43,500 bases of DNA from Cryptomeria japonica (GCF_030272615.1 NC_081415.1:235115303-235158802), one strand, 5' to 3'. Positions 10,976-22,560 are shown, numbered from the stretch's first letter. Notes: a model not told the origin generated them from the letters alone. A program made the numbers and translations.

Positions 10976-11640
10976 AGTCGCCAATACAGTCAACAACAAT
11001 GATTTTCCTTGGTCTGAAACTTTGCTATTGATCAAAATTTAGAGCCTAAAACCCACCAGATTGTATTGAGATAGATCTGATCTTTGCATGTATTTATACC
11101 AATCCTTATCATGCGAATTCCGTGGGAATTTTATATGGTATACAAATATTTGGTGAATCTTGCGTAACTATAACATGACTTATGTAATTTTCGAGGCGAT
11201 TATAGGTCGTCCACATATGACATGTAATTTTCGAGGCGGTTATAGGTCATCCAAATAATAGGTGAATACAATATAGTTGGTGAAAGTTGGGGTGAATGAA
11301 GACACATGTCGACAAGATGTCAGGCGAATTGGGTCCCCCTGGCCAACAAATCTTTACATGCCTATAGGCGAATTAAGGTCATCTATTAAGGCAACCTCAA
11401 AGAGTGTAGGCGAAACAATTAAATTTACCGTGTGTCCACCATATATTGTATTGGAAAAATCATCGCATAAAAACATTTAATTGCATAAAGCATATGGCGA
11501 TCGGGCCGTGACTTTGACGGAAATTGATAATGTTCTAGTGACATGGCCACCCCCAGATGGTACAAAATATTCGCCATTTCCGACATGGCCGACGTGAAAA
11601 ATTTGCCATTGGCGAATATTCGCTACTAAAGTAATCTCTG
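10976..11640. repeat. Subterminal-type repeat region with GGCGA/TCGCC motifs
   Basis: GGCGA, or its complement, recurs about ten times: near 10976, 11195, 11235, 11323, 11367, 11410, 11496, 11570, 11611 and 11620. Two copies sit in a 40-bp direct repeat (TAATTTTCGAGGCG then TTATAGGTC, near 11188 and 11225). GCGAATATTCGC at 11612-11623 is a perfect palindrome. Such motif clusters are typical of transposase-binding subterminal regions of CACTA and hAT elements. The region lies between the minus-strand exon and the plus-strand transposase-like gene. Confidence 0.5.
11091..11100 (-). promoter_or_regulatory. TATA box for the minus-strand gene
   Basis: GGTATAAATA on the minus strand, about 135 bp upstream of the putative leader-intron donor and 230 bp upstream of the ATG. 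Confidence 0.4.
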
Positions 11641-12009
11641 CTCATATTGCTAGTACGGGAATGTTGCAGGCCACATTGGTGGTGAGCGACGAAGAAATGA
11701 TTTCCTTAAAGATAAAAAAGGTTCCAGGTACTTTAAAATTATTATTATATATACTCTAATTGTAATTTACTTTATGATCACTCGTTTTGGACTAATGATC
11801 CCATGATTTTTTTGTAGGCAATGATATTTTCTATAAACATCTTAGTGACATTGCATTGCAGATATTTGGGCCCACCATACTACCCCTAATCCACTATTTT
11901 GATTTCATATCATTTCTAGAATAGTTTTCCTTTGATCCATTTCTTGAAGTGTAATAAATGTAGCTTCAGTTCATTTCTTAATCTAATGGCTTTGTTTTTT
12001 CTTTAAAAG

Positions 12010-13497
12010 GTGGAATGACCAAGAAAAAAGGTTAAAAAATGAATTGACAAACCAAATGGTTGAGTGGTTTGGAAATGACACCTTTGACAAAACCAAGCTC
12101 CTTGAAAAAGATGTCACATATCTAAAGTATGTGAGGGACCAATACAGGACCTATTTGGAGAGGAACCTAAAGTACGAGCGTCCCCCCATGATTCCAGAGA
12201 GGGAGTGGAAGGACCTGATTTTTGATGCCAAGGAGAGAATTGAAAGGAAAAAGGGAAATACACCACTAGACGCCAGAAGAAGGTACGAGATACTATTAAT
12301 AATGTAATTATGTACTAATTAATTACTCTTTATATTTATATAATCTAACATATTTCAAACTTTTTATAGACTGAGTGACATGTCAAAGGCAACCAAGGCA
12401 AGGCAAGAAAATAATGAGCAACACAAACTCGGCTCTAGGGGTTACATGAAACTTGCTGCAGGAATTGTAAGTATCTCATGTAAACGAAATATTGCATCAA
12501 AATATTAATAAATTGCAAACATTTTTTTTTATCAAACAATGCAAGCAAAATTCACAGTACCAAGCAAAAATGCAGGGCTCTGAATTCAATAGAGTGCCAA
12601 CAGAAGATGACAAGAGAATTGCCTACCAGCAAGGCTATTCAATCGTGGCTGATCGGCTACGAGAATTGAGTGGGCATACACAACATTCGAGTGCATCAGT
12701 CACATAGGTAAATATGCTAAATGGAAGTTGTTTCAAATTGAATACTTTACCAATAATCTAATTGATGTTGAGTTCCAATATAAAGTGACTATATTTGTTT
12801 TAAATAAGCAAGCAATGATAACAATGTGCATGCCATTGGAATGCAGCCTACTAATTGTGAAACACCACCTGCACATGAAGGTCTGAATGTGCATCCCAGT
12901 AGTGGAGGTATTCATTTGCTATTCAAATTTATTTATTTAGCTATTAATACAATTAAACATCTTAATTCGTAATTAGAGTAGTAATTAATGTAACCTTTTT
13001 TGTTAATATTTCAGAGCATGTAGTCAGTGGTGAGCAAGTGGAGCATGATCTGGGTACATAACATCAAGAATGAGATGTTCCCCACTCAGGTAAAGAGGAC
13101 CATTGTTATTGCTTTAAATAAATATAATTGCAATTGGTGTTCAACATTAATGTAACCTTTAGTATTTCAACTCCAAATGATCTAGAGGGTGTTCAGCATG
13201 TTGAGGTTGAGGCTACATAAAATGGCGTGGCTCCATTAGGTAAAGAGCACAACAATTATGTTCTCTAAATTAATGAAATACTTGTAACAATAATTTTTTT
13301 TTGTTGAATTTAACCACTTTCTTTGTTATTGCAGAGGACCCCCCTTCGCTTCAGTGTCCTCATCCTCAGTATAGGACTAGGCATACATCGAGATCATGAG
13401 CAGTTGGTGGAACATCTGCAGAGGGGGGAAATGATGAAGAAACTGATGTTCCACTTAGTCTTTTCATAGCTTCAAAGAAAAAACAAATAAAGAAATG
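12010..13497 (+). pseudogene. Spliced Transposase_24-like (En/Spm, TnpA-type) gene, decayed
   Basis: Three exons join in frame with good splice sites: 12010-12282, 12370-12466 and 12546-12707. They encode WNDQEKRLKNELTNQMVEWF at the start, PPMIPEREWKDLIFDAKERI in the middle, and KARQENNEQHKLGSRGYMKLA in exon 2. That order (W-aromatic segment, VPE-W-LV-like motif, then a K/R-N-x-HxxGS segment) is how I recall plant Transposase_24, the DNA-binding protein of CACTA elements. Further coding-like small exons follow near 12815-12908, 13016-13059 and 13335-13497, the last with a basic tail IASKKKQIKK and a stop. TAG at 12705-12707 and TGA near 13398 interrupt this part, so the gene is probably dead. 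An upstream exon near 11650-11730 is possible. The TnpD/TNP2 transposase is not in the window. Confidence 0.55.
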
Positions 13498-14051
13498 ATT
13501 GTAATCTAACTTATTTGATAATGACTAATTTTTATGTGTTAGCGAATGTAATTATGTGCTAATTAATAGTTATGGATGATATGTGTTAATTAATATTGAT
13601 GAATGTTGCGTGTTAACTAATGTTAATCAATGTTATGTGTTAATGAATGTTATGTGATATTAATGAATATTTTATTAATGGTAGAAAGAATGAATTAATG
13701 AATGTTATAAGATGTTAACGGGTAATTTAGAGTGATGTTATGGGGGGGGGGGGGGGGGGCAAATGAGCTTCCACCTTCACGTGGTTGGTCCTGTTAAGTA
13801 GAGAAAGCTAAACTATTCTCGAAAGCAAGCGAAGCTCAACAAGATAACACACTTTTCAATATTTCATTATGTTGCACAGTTAATCTTATTGAATAATGTA
13901 TATTGAATCTTAATTGAAGGGTCCAACAGAGCCAACACGAACAACAACACCACAAGTTGTTGGGTATAATGAACTCCCATATTGTCTTGTCTGTACATGA
14001 ACAATATGAGTTGCTTCTAGTGTTGATATCCAAGGCGGGACTGCAAAAGTT
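13498..14051. other. AT-rich non-coding stretch with cryptic repeats and a G18 run
   Basis: At 13520-13730, blocks like AATGTTATGTGTTAAT recur six or more times with drift. At 13742-13759 there is an uninterrupted run of 18 G. Nothing else is recognisable. Confidence 0.6.
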
Positions 14052-14150
14052 ATGAATATGCCTCATCCTTGTAAATTTTTTTATTACTTGTAAGTAATGA
14101 ATATGCCTCATCCTTGTAAGTTTTTTTATTACTTGTAAGTCATGAATATT
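14052..14150 (+). repeat. 45-bp tandem repeat, 2.2 copies
   Basis: The unit beginning ATGAATATGCCTCATCC starts at 14052 and 14097, and a third copy begins at 14142 before diverging. The copies differ at about two positions. Confidence 0.85.
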
Positions 14151-15230
14151 GCTCTTTAGTTGATTAAAATCATTTCAGTGAATGCAAATCTTGATTATTA
14201 TAAAGTGATATTTGCACTATCAATTCCAAATTGAAACCCTTTCAGTGCATGCATGTTGTTTTCCAAAATGCCATCTCAAAAGTACCAGCAAACAAACGTT
14301 GGCATTCACAAAATCAAGAAAGACAAACTAAAAATTAGCAGTAGAGAATTCAAGTAAACTATTTGTCAAGAAGCATAGCTGAAAAGCTACAAAAGAAATT
14401 GGTTTCAAAATAGGGGTAGACCATTACAAATTGGCAACTTGGCATCACTTCTCTTCTTACTTCTCCTCAACCCTCTTTCTTTGCACTCTCACTTTTTCAC
14501 CTGGCACCTGCAACTCTCACTCTCACATTCACAGTTGTCAACTTCTTTCTCTTTGTTTTTGTGAGTTGAAACAAAAATAGGAGGTAGTTTTATAAAGTTG
14601 GTGGGGTTTGGGTGGGGCCCATAGGCTGTGACGGTTTGACCTTGGGCATGGAGTTTGAAAAAAAGTTATGATTTTTTCTAAATAACTTATGGGTTGTTGG
14701 GATGGTCAGGAGGCTCTTGGGAGTCCCTCAAACGTCTCAAGGATGTCCTAGAGATGTCTCAAAGATGATGGCATTGGATTGCACTGGGGCGGCAGGGGGA
14801 CGTCCCATCCAAGTCCCTGTATTCTGAAGGTGCCCCCATTTCAAAAAGAAACAGTTTTGTGGCAGGAAATGTCCTTGTGGAAACAGGAACCCAGTGAAGA
14901 CATTAAGAGGGCATGAAGGCACAACCAAGGTCCATTGAGTAGAAGGCAAAGGGAAAATCTTGGAAACAAGAGGAGGAGCACTTAGAGAAGAAGGTAGGGA
15001 AAATAGCAGTCTAACCAATAGAGAAGCTTAACACTGAGGGAAAACTACCAAAGATAGCAAGAAACTCTCCAACCAAAGTAGGAGAGATAAAACCAACAAT
15101 CTCTACTTAGGGAGGAGCTCTAGAGCCCAAATCTGAAGAAAGAAATAGAGCTAAAGTAAGTGAATTGGATAACAACAAGAATGTAAAGTGCACCCCTGAT
15201 TTGATAACCAAAATGCTTAAAATTAAATGA
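14151..15230 (+). other. Unassigned sequence with a possible decayed coding stretch
   Basis: From 14151 to 14700 I see only AT-rich and TC-rich sequence. From about 14900 to 15230 the plus strand reads as lysine- and glutamate-rich codons with scattered stops (for example KLPKIARNSPTKVGEIKPT), like an eroded retroelement ORF. It has no domain I recognise, and could be chance. Confidence 0.3.
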
Positions 15231-15271
15231 AAATCTTTAATGAATACACAAAACTATATACATATGCAGGC

Positions 15272-15714
15272 GCACCATGGTTGAGATGGTCAAACTCTCT
15301 AGTCTCACTCTACGACTAAGCTCATGCCATATCTAAATCAAAGACATCTCAAATAAATCATCGGTGGAAAGCTGTAAAATGCCATTTTCATACATAAGCA
15401 AGACATACACAATTGGGCACAATCACCAAGAGAACGGTAAAATGTGTGTTTGAGATCATTGTCCTAATTGTGGTGTGGTCACGAAATTTACGGTGATCTC
15501 TTCGTGACCACACCACAATTAGGACAATGATCTCAAACACACTTTTTACTATTCTCTTGGTGATTGTGCCCAATTGTGTATGTCTTGCTTATGTATGAAA
15601 ATGGCATTTTGCAGCTTTCCACCGATGATGTATTTGAGATGTCTTTGATTTAGATATGGCATGAGCTTAGTCATAGAGTGAGACTAGGGAGTTGGACCAT
15701 CTCAACCATGGTGC
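15272..15714. repeat. Long near-perfect inverted repeat (443 bp foldback)
   Basis: The left arm 15272-15485 and right arm 15501-15714 are each 214 bp and pair along their whole length with only a few mismatches. The loop is 15 nt (15486-15500). The outer ends are GCACCATGGTTGAGATGGTC and its complement. Transcribed, it would form a long double-stranded stem. It could be a foldback MITE, a recent inverted duplication, or a young hairpin small-RNA locus. I see no clear target duplication. Confidence 0.9.
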
Positions 15715-15721
15715 ACTTGAT

Positions 15722-15771
15722 CATATTAGCTTGAAACCATGTGCCTCATATTAGCCTCAAACCTATGCCCC
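15722..15771 (+). repeat. 25-bp tandem duplication beside the foldback
   Basis: CATATTAGCTTGAAACCATG starts at 15722 and a close copy, CATATTAGCCTCAAACCTATG-like, at 15747. Confidence 0.65.
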
Positions 15772-15849
15772 TACTGGTAGGTGGTGGGGATAGAATATCA
15801 TTCGCTGTACATATCAATGACTAGACAATAATAATTTTTTTTTGATAAA

Positions 15850-16307
15850 AATTATCATCATCGGAATTACGATGAAGACCAAGCTTTCGACTGACGATGT
15901 AATCGACCGACGTACAGTGTTCTCATCAGTGAAATGTTCTGGAGTCATCGCACTTCCGACTCAAACCACACAAATGTCCGACGATACTTCAAAGTCGGAT
16001 GGTCATCGATGTCTCCGAATGGACCGACGACACAAGCATCGGACAAACAACATCATCGTCGGTGTGGAGTTTGAAATCGCCGTCGGCTTTGCGATGAAAT
16101 ATATTGATTCTGATGACTTTTTTGACCGGAAGAGCATTCATGCCCACCATTGGCAGAGTCCATGGGATTGTCGTATTTCTGACGGGTAGGGCATCATTGG
16201 CCAATCCGACGACAAGTTTTCAATGGCTACTTTTGTCGGCACTCTGACGAAAATTAGTCACAATTCTGATAGTCGGCCATCAGAAATCAGCTCCGGATCT
16301 ACTAGTG
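15850..16307. repeat. CACTA-type transposon end with TCGG/CCGA subterminal array
   Basis: About 17 TCGG, CCGA, CGACGA or TCCGGA motifs are packed into 450 bp, in contrast to the AT-rich surroundings. The block stops at CTCCGGATCTACTAGTG (16291-16307). Its complement begins CACTAGTAGAT, close to the CACTAGTAGAA start I recall for many plant CACTA elements. The following 3 bp are ACT, but no CACTA end with matching sequence and target duplication is seen to the left. A 115-codon ORF here is likely a by-product of the low stop density. Confidence 0.55.
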
Positions 16308-18872
16308 ACTCTTGATGCATATTAGTATTCATATAATATCATAACCATACTCATTCTCTATATCTTTTAAATGATTCACTAAGATGTTTTAAAATAGATA
16401 TTCAAATCTTATGTCGGCCTAAGGAAATCAAAACACAATTTCCTAGGTACAGTGTATCTAGTCAAGTGATCAAAACTCATCACAAAAATGACCACCAAGA
16501 AGTCGGTGTTGGTAACTCGTCACAAAACCAGATACCAGTTAGAATAGTCAATACCAGTTGGAACAAAACATGTGAATTGTTGTCCTGGAATCTTCCGCTT
16601 GATCTCCATCTTCATCTTCATCGTCATTTTGATGCTGACTTAGTGTAGCCACAAGTTATCTCTTATGCACATACCGGTTGACACAAAGTACCGGTTAGAG
16701 ATAAACCTTAAAACATACCAGTTGATAATGTAAACCAATTGAAGCTACACTAGTAGTCAATGCAATCATATGTGTGTGTGTGAGAGTGTTTCATCAATGA
16801 CAACAAGTGATGAATATATTACAATCATCATCAAGCCAATAGACTGAAGAAACACCTGTAGGAAAATTGGTTTTGATTTATGTAGAATCTTAAGGTAAGT
16901 CACTTGTGATGATTTTTATATATTTATCAAAGGTGACAACTTAGTGAACCTAGAGAAACTTACAAATACACCAAACTGGTTGTGAACAAATCCACCATTG
17001 CAAAAATATTTTTCCAAATTAAGTTTGATAGTTTGGTTTGGTCAAACAAAATAAATATTTAAGTCTTATTAGTGTATACACCTATGGATTCACTAAAATG
17101 TTAAATTATAAACTCTAGTTTTGTAATAGAGTTACAAGTTTTCATAGGTGTGGATACATTTCCCATCTAGCCATAGATTTTGAGTGTTCCCATAACTGAT
17201 TTGCAAAATGTAATATGAACTGCAAATAAGTTAATGAAAAACAAAATTCAATGCATTGATAGCATAAAGTTCAAGATGGTACATTAAATTAGAAATTAAA
17301 ATAATTGAGTATTGGTTTCTAGTTTAGCTTCACGTTGAAACCCAATAACCTTGCTTAAAGCCAACTTGAAGAACATAAGGAAATGAGTCAAAACAAGAAG
17401 CCAAGGTATCATAGTGTGGGAACTTTGGATGAACATGGGTGTCCCTTGAGTTCAACCCCATAAAGGGTGATGATTGAGAGTTGTTAAGAGTAGAGAATGT
17501 AACCCCTAGAGGAGGCCTTATTGGGTTTTGACTTTCTAGCCTTAATTCTATTTTTTTGTTACCTCTAGTTTCAGAGACAAACTATTTATCAAAACCTATG
17601 CATAAAGAACTTAATTGAGTACCAAGAAACCACCATAATTAGCTCCCAATTTACCTAAAATGACTTTAGGTGCCATAATGCCTTGTATATATTATAGAAT
17701 TATTTTTATTGGTCTTCAAATGTGGACTTCCAAATCAATAAATTTTATGGCAATTTTCTTTGGTAACTTCATGTAACTCATTAAATCTAGAGAATTAAAT
17801 GACCCCTTTGAACCATTGTAATAAAAAAAATAATAAAAAAATCATGGTTTCATAATTGATGTAAAAAGATAATATATTGTAGAGCTCAAAGTGCTTATTA
17901 AATCCCAAACAAATACATGAAGGAACACCTACCTTATAGTTTTAAAACTTCTCGTACTCAGAATAAACAAAGTGTGTATTTTCTGGCTTTAAATTAGAGT
18001 GTGAGATTTAATCTATTCCTGTCTATGAAGGATCCAAAATCAAATAATTGGCAATATACACAATAATTTAATTGCAAACATCGTCATCAAGAGCCAAAAC
18101 ATTAAATTACTAGCTTGAGCCAAAAAATAGATTGATATAGATGCATCCATTTATAGAAAATAATACTTGCAAATACTCAAAAACTATCACATTTTACTAA
18201 GTTGTGCCTTAATTAAAAGGGATAGTTGACAGTTTTTTCTACAAACATGCAATAGAATTGAAAATATAACCAAGCTCCCTAACAACATCATTGAGAAATG
18301 GAGCATAATTATTTTTCCTTAGAAAACCATATAAACGCTACTCAAGCTTCTCTAAAATCTGTGAAAAAATAATGAACTAATAAAAAATTTCCTCTTTCGA
18401 TGAGCCTTCAATAATAAGGTGTTGTTTAAAACCAATATAAAAATTGATTAGTTTCTTCAATGAAGAAAAAAAAAAAAAATATTAAAGAGATGACACTTAT
18501 ATTGCATATGCGATAGCAATTGTCAAACCGGTTCCACATCTTAACACACCTACAACAAAGAATTTGAGTTCAAATCATTAGACATAGCAAAGTTGGAAAG
18601 AAACTACATAGTAGTTATAAGAAATACATAATGGTTATGGCCTAGATTTTATAACGGAAACCATTCAAATAACAATGATGAGACGAGGAGTTATTTAAAA
18701 ATATAGAATAAAAAAAAAACTATTAATTGTCCCAATGGTAGATGGTTACCTTGTGCTAAGCTTACTTTAAATTATGCTTTCGTGAAAGTTTATGTAATGT
18801 TCCTCCCTGATTCATCTATCTTTTGTACATCAATAGACTTGCTTAGAACTTTTGATGGTGTTTTGATTGGTA
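16308..18872. other. AT-rich intergenic DNA, nothing recognised
   Basis: Both strands lack long ORFs or domain motifs. Small features are a (GT)n-like tract near 16771-16783, ACCGGTT blocks near 16674-16700 of the kind also present in the Copia element, and several A/T homopolymers. This is the left flank of the Tat element. Confidence 0.6.
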
Positions 18873-18877
18873 CTTAT
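18873..18877. other. Target site duplication, left copy (CTTAT)
   Basis: CTTAT directly precedes the LTR start TGTAGTGCTC and is identical to 28347-28351 after the other LTR. Confidence 0.92.
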
Positions 18878-19826
18878 TGTAGTGCTCTGTGAAGTGTACC
18901 TGTACCTGCAACCACAATGCACTCAATAAATCATTACAAGCAATGGTTAGTAAATTGAAACAATGAAAAGTAAAAACATAGCTAATCGACTTATTGCCTC
19001 CTAGTAAATGCGAGTGTTACTTTTGCTCTCAGATCTTAGTATGCAAATTCCAGTGACTTGACTACACTTAGATGGAGGATTTGAATGCTGAAAATGCATG
19101 ATCTAGCAAGAATAGCATGATTAAGCTACATGAATGATTGATCTAGCATGATTAAGCTAGTATTTAAGCTAAAATTAAGCATGATAACGTTGCTAAGAAA
19201 TGATAAACTAGAAGCTAGATGCCTATAGTAACAATGCTTAAGCTACGAATGAGATGGGATCCATATTGCTCAAAATGAATTCTATTTATAGGATTTTCCA
19301 AGGCTAGGGGTGAGTTGGCATGAATCAACGGTTGAGATTGATTTGAAGATATCAATGGTTAAATTGGAGGAGGTTGGCAAAGGGAGTTGGATTAAAGGGA
19401 ACACTTAGTGACAAGTGTCACAAAGGTTCTAGAAGATGTTGGATGAAAGGGGACATGGTGGTAGGTAGAATGGGTTAGGTTTAGGAATGGTTAGGTTTAG
19501 GAGTGGTAGAAGTTAGGAGAATTTGAATTTAAAAATTCAAATAATAGGAAAAGGATAATTAATCTCAACAACTCATTGATTTGATTTGTTTTAATTAATT
19601 AGGATTAGAAGAAATGATTTTGGATGGAGTGAATTAATTAATTTGAATTAATTAATCAAAGAGGGTTAAATGAACGTAATTATTAAATCCTTAGATTTAT
19701 TAATAAGTAGATGAATGAGAGATTTAATCAAATTGCTTAGTGAATTCAATTAAATTGGGGAGGGGGATTAATTGAGATAATTGCTTATTCAATTAATTAT
19801 CTTCAGACCATTTTTAGGTGTATACA
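18878..19826 (-). repeat. 3' LTR of element D
   Basis: 949 bp, a direct repeat of 27398-28346. Ends are TGTAGTGCTC and TGTATACA. It includes the TTAATTAATT-rich part near 19600. Confidence 0.93.
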
Positions 19827-19840
19827 TTTTGCCCCTCTTT
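19827..19840 (-). other. Polypurine tract of element D
   Basis: On the minus strand AAAGAGGGGCAAAA abuts the 3' LTR directly, in the position needed for plus-strand priming. Confidence 0.85.
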
Positions 19841-21480
19841 GAAGTGAGGTGTGATGATGCTTTGATTCAAAGAATAATCTCATTTTGATGATCATATTGA
19901 TTTGATAGGATGCCCCAGCTCTTGATGATGATGCCCCCTCGGGAGATCAATTGAGATAATTGATCTTTGGAGTTTTTGTAAGATTGATATCCCAATAGAT
20001 TTGATTTGATTTCTGCAACTGTGGTTTGATGAAAATGCGAGTTCTTTGATTAGCTTGATTGCTTAGATTGATAAGATTGAAAAATCTTGATTGATTAGAT
20101 TCAGTCTGGTTTCAGGAATGACACCTCCTGTATAAGACAACGATGATCAAAGTGTTTGGTTTCAGGGAGGATTCATCCTATATAAGACATGATCAGAACA
20201 TCTGGTTTCAGGAAGGATATATCCTGTATAAGACATGAATCAGAATCAGATCATCTAGTTTCAGGAATGATTCATCCTATATAAGACGTGATAGAATTGA
20301 TTAGGTTTGATTGATTGATTTGATTTGATAAGGTTGATTGATAAAGAACTGATAGTTTGTTGATATCAAGATACAGAAATTTTGGATATGTTCATTGTTG
20401 ATTTTGTTGAGAGAGATAGCATAAGATGTTTGTTGGGTTGACAATATCATGAGAGAGATGAGTCATCATTCTGATTGCGTATACACTTGTGATGATTCCC
20501 GTGATAGATTTAACCTTGGATAAAAGGAGCTTTCAAGATCCCATGCAAAAATGCAATGCAATGCTACGACCAGACCTGTCACTGGATTATTTTGCATTTT
20601 TGTCATCATTGAGCTTTTTGAAATGTGGAAAGTGAGTGCAAACATTGATGGTATAATTAAAACATGATGACCTGAGCACTACTTTCCTGGATTTTGATAT
20701 AGCAAGTTAACACAAGCATCGAGGTATAATTGAACCGAGATGACCTGAGTGTTGTTTGCGTAAAATAGGCAGTATTAATCATTTCAATATGCAAATTGGA
20801 AATGTCTTCAATGATACTTCGATGATCATGTCCCGAGACAAATTTGCACATATTAATGATTAATTTTCAGACAACAGACAAGAAAAATATCATGTTTCTT
20901 CCTTGTTCCTCTAGTCAATGATATCCTAGAGTCACTCAGAAATCATGATAATGAAAAATCAATATAGAAAAGTTGAACAATCATATTACAATCATTATCC
21001 AAAAGATATTATTCCACTGAAAAGTGCGTGATGTGCTTTGATTTATTTCGTGATAGCTTGATAGTTGATATTTTGATCTTGTGTTCAATATTGGATGTGT
21101 CTCAGTTTTTGCTTGATAAGAGTTGTCTAACTGTTGTTCTACCTGTTTGATTAAGCTCAAAACTGATCTAGAGTTTTGCCCCCAACTAGGTGTAGGATTT
21201 TGCCCCAAGCCTAGAAACAAAGTTGCTTTGATATATCCAATGATCCAAACCATGGCGAGAGATTAGTTGCGATGCTTGCGTATGTACAAAGGCTTAGGAT
21301 GGTCAGCGCTGATGGAAAATGCATGCGAGCGAAAAGATGCATGAACTAATAGATAGAAGAGCTAGCAGACAGATAGCGCCTGTTTGCCAGGTTTTCACCA
21401 TCTGTTTTTATTGCACTTTTTCTGATATTTGAATTTTTTTGGATTTTCTGCTTTTTCTTTTTTTTCATTTTTTCTAATTT
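19841..21480 (-). other. Non-coding region between integrase and 3' LTR of element D
   Basis: No coding motif in about 1.6 kb. It contains a GATTGATTTGAT-rich stretch near 20300-20340, the four-copy repeat described separately, and a T-rich tract at 21420-21500. Long 3' untranslated internal regions are common in Tat elements. Confidence 0.6.
20104..20292. repeat. Four-copy tandem repeat of about 50 bp
   Basis: The unit, beginning TCTGGTTTCAGGAA and ending CCTRTATAAGACATGA, starts near 20105, 20154, 20201 and 20254. The copies differ at several positions. Confidence 0.85.
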
Positions 21481-21489
21481 TCAATTTTT

Positions 21490-22560
21490 TTTAACTTTTA
21501 GACATAGAATTTCTTCAGGTGCATGCTATTGATAGGTTCCTCGAGCTGATCCCCATCCTATGTTGATAGTTGATATTCTCCTGACCCAAATATCGTTGTG
21601 ACCACAAATGGACCTAACCAGGTTGGTTCAAATTTTCCTTTCTTTTCTCGATCTGCCTGGTTGCATGGATTTTCTTTTAGAACTAGTTCTCCAACTTGAA
21701 AGATTCATGGTTTGATCTTATGATTATAGCTCCGACACATTCTTTACTGATATACCTTTAGATGATCAAAGGCATTGTGTCTTCGTTCCTCGATCATTTC
21801 TAACTCTTGCAGTCTAGATACTTGTTGTTCTTCATCTGGGATGAGACCTTTTAGTGATACACGTAGAGAAGGTATCTCTACTTCGATTGGTAATATGAAT
21901 TCTAATCCATATACAAGAGAGAAAGGTGTGGCACCTGTCGGTGTGCAGATACTGGTGACGTAGGCCCATAGAGCAGGGTTCAGTTGAATATGCCAATCTT
22001 TCCCAGCATCATTCACTGTCATGTTGAGGATTTTCAATATTTTTTTGTTAGATGCTTCTGCCTACACATTTCCCTGTGGATAATATGGTGTGGAGAATCT
22101 GTGTTGGATTTTGAACTTCTCACATAGCTCTTGTACATCTTGATTCTTGAATGGTCGCCCATTATTAGTGATAATGGTCATTGGTATTCCATAGCAACAG
22201 ATGATATAGTTCAAGATAAATGCAGCAATTTGTTTTCCTGTGATGTTGATGAGAGGTACCGCTTCAATCCATTTTGTGAAATATTCTGTAGCTACCAAGA
22301 TGAATTTGTGTCTATTAGATGAGGAAGGAATTATCTTTCCTACTAGATCCAGACCCCATTGACAAAAAGGCCAAGATGTTGCTAAAGCATGTAGTTCTTG
22401 TGCTGGTGCATGGATCAAATTCCCATGGATTTGACATTGTTTGCATGTTCTTTCTATCTTAAAAGAATCTCGTTCCATAGTCGACCAATAGTAGCCCAAG
22501 CGTATGAGTTTTTTCGAAAGGGTAAGACCACTTGAATGAGTGCCACAAATTCCATTATGG
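21490..22560 (-). pseudogene. Integrase of element D (stop-interrupted)
   Basis: One frame holds the zinc-finger end (TCKQCQIHGN), the catalytic core and the C-terminal region. The core starts WGLDLVGKI with the first Asp. The second catalytic position reads TNNGRPFKN where TDNGRPFKN is normal, so the Asp is replaced by Asn. The Glu block (QAEASNK) follows a stop at 22062-22064. From 22037 down the frame stays open through LNPALWAYVTS and GATPFSLVYG to about 21744, then a stop, and a degraded tail (GPFVV-like and LKKFYV-like) near 21500. Integrase inserts element cDNA into the genome; this copy lacks a catalytic residue and is broken. Confidence 0.85.

Noticed and set aside
10969-10990. CACTAGCAGTCGCC as a possible left end matching the CACTA terminus at 16307
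   Set aside because: Only eight of the first nine bases agree with CACTAGTAG, similarity then stops, and the flanking triplets (GGT against ACT) do not form a target duplication.
14737-15018. 93-codon minus-strand ORF
   Set aside because: Low-complexity Pro/Leu/Ser composition without a motif. The plus strand looks somewhat more coding-like, but is also interrupted.
15272-15714. CRISPR-like or prokaryotic attachment interpretation of the inverted repeat
   Set aside because: All context is plant nuclear transposon DNA. There are no direct repeat-spacer units, only one foldback.
15842-16189. 115-codon ORF in the TCGG/CCGA-rich block
   Set aside because: Its composition follows the motif array, it has no start context or domain, and the block is better explained as a transposon subterminal region.
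16748-16760. CACTAGTAG in the intergenic stretch as another CACTA end
   Set aside because: It points away from the transposon remains, has no subterminal repeats behind it and no partner.
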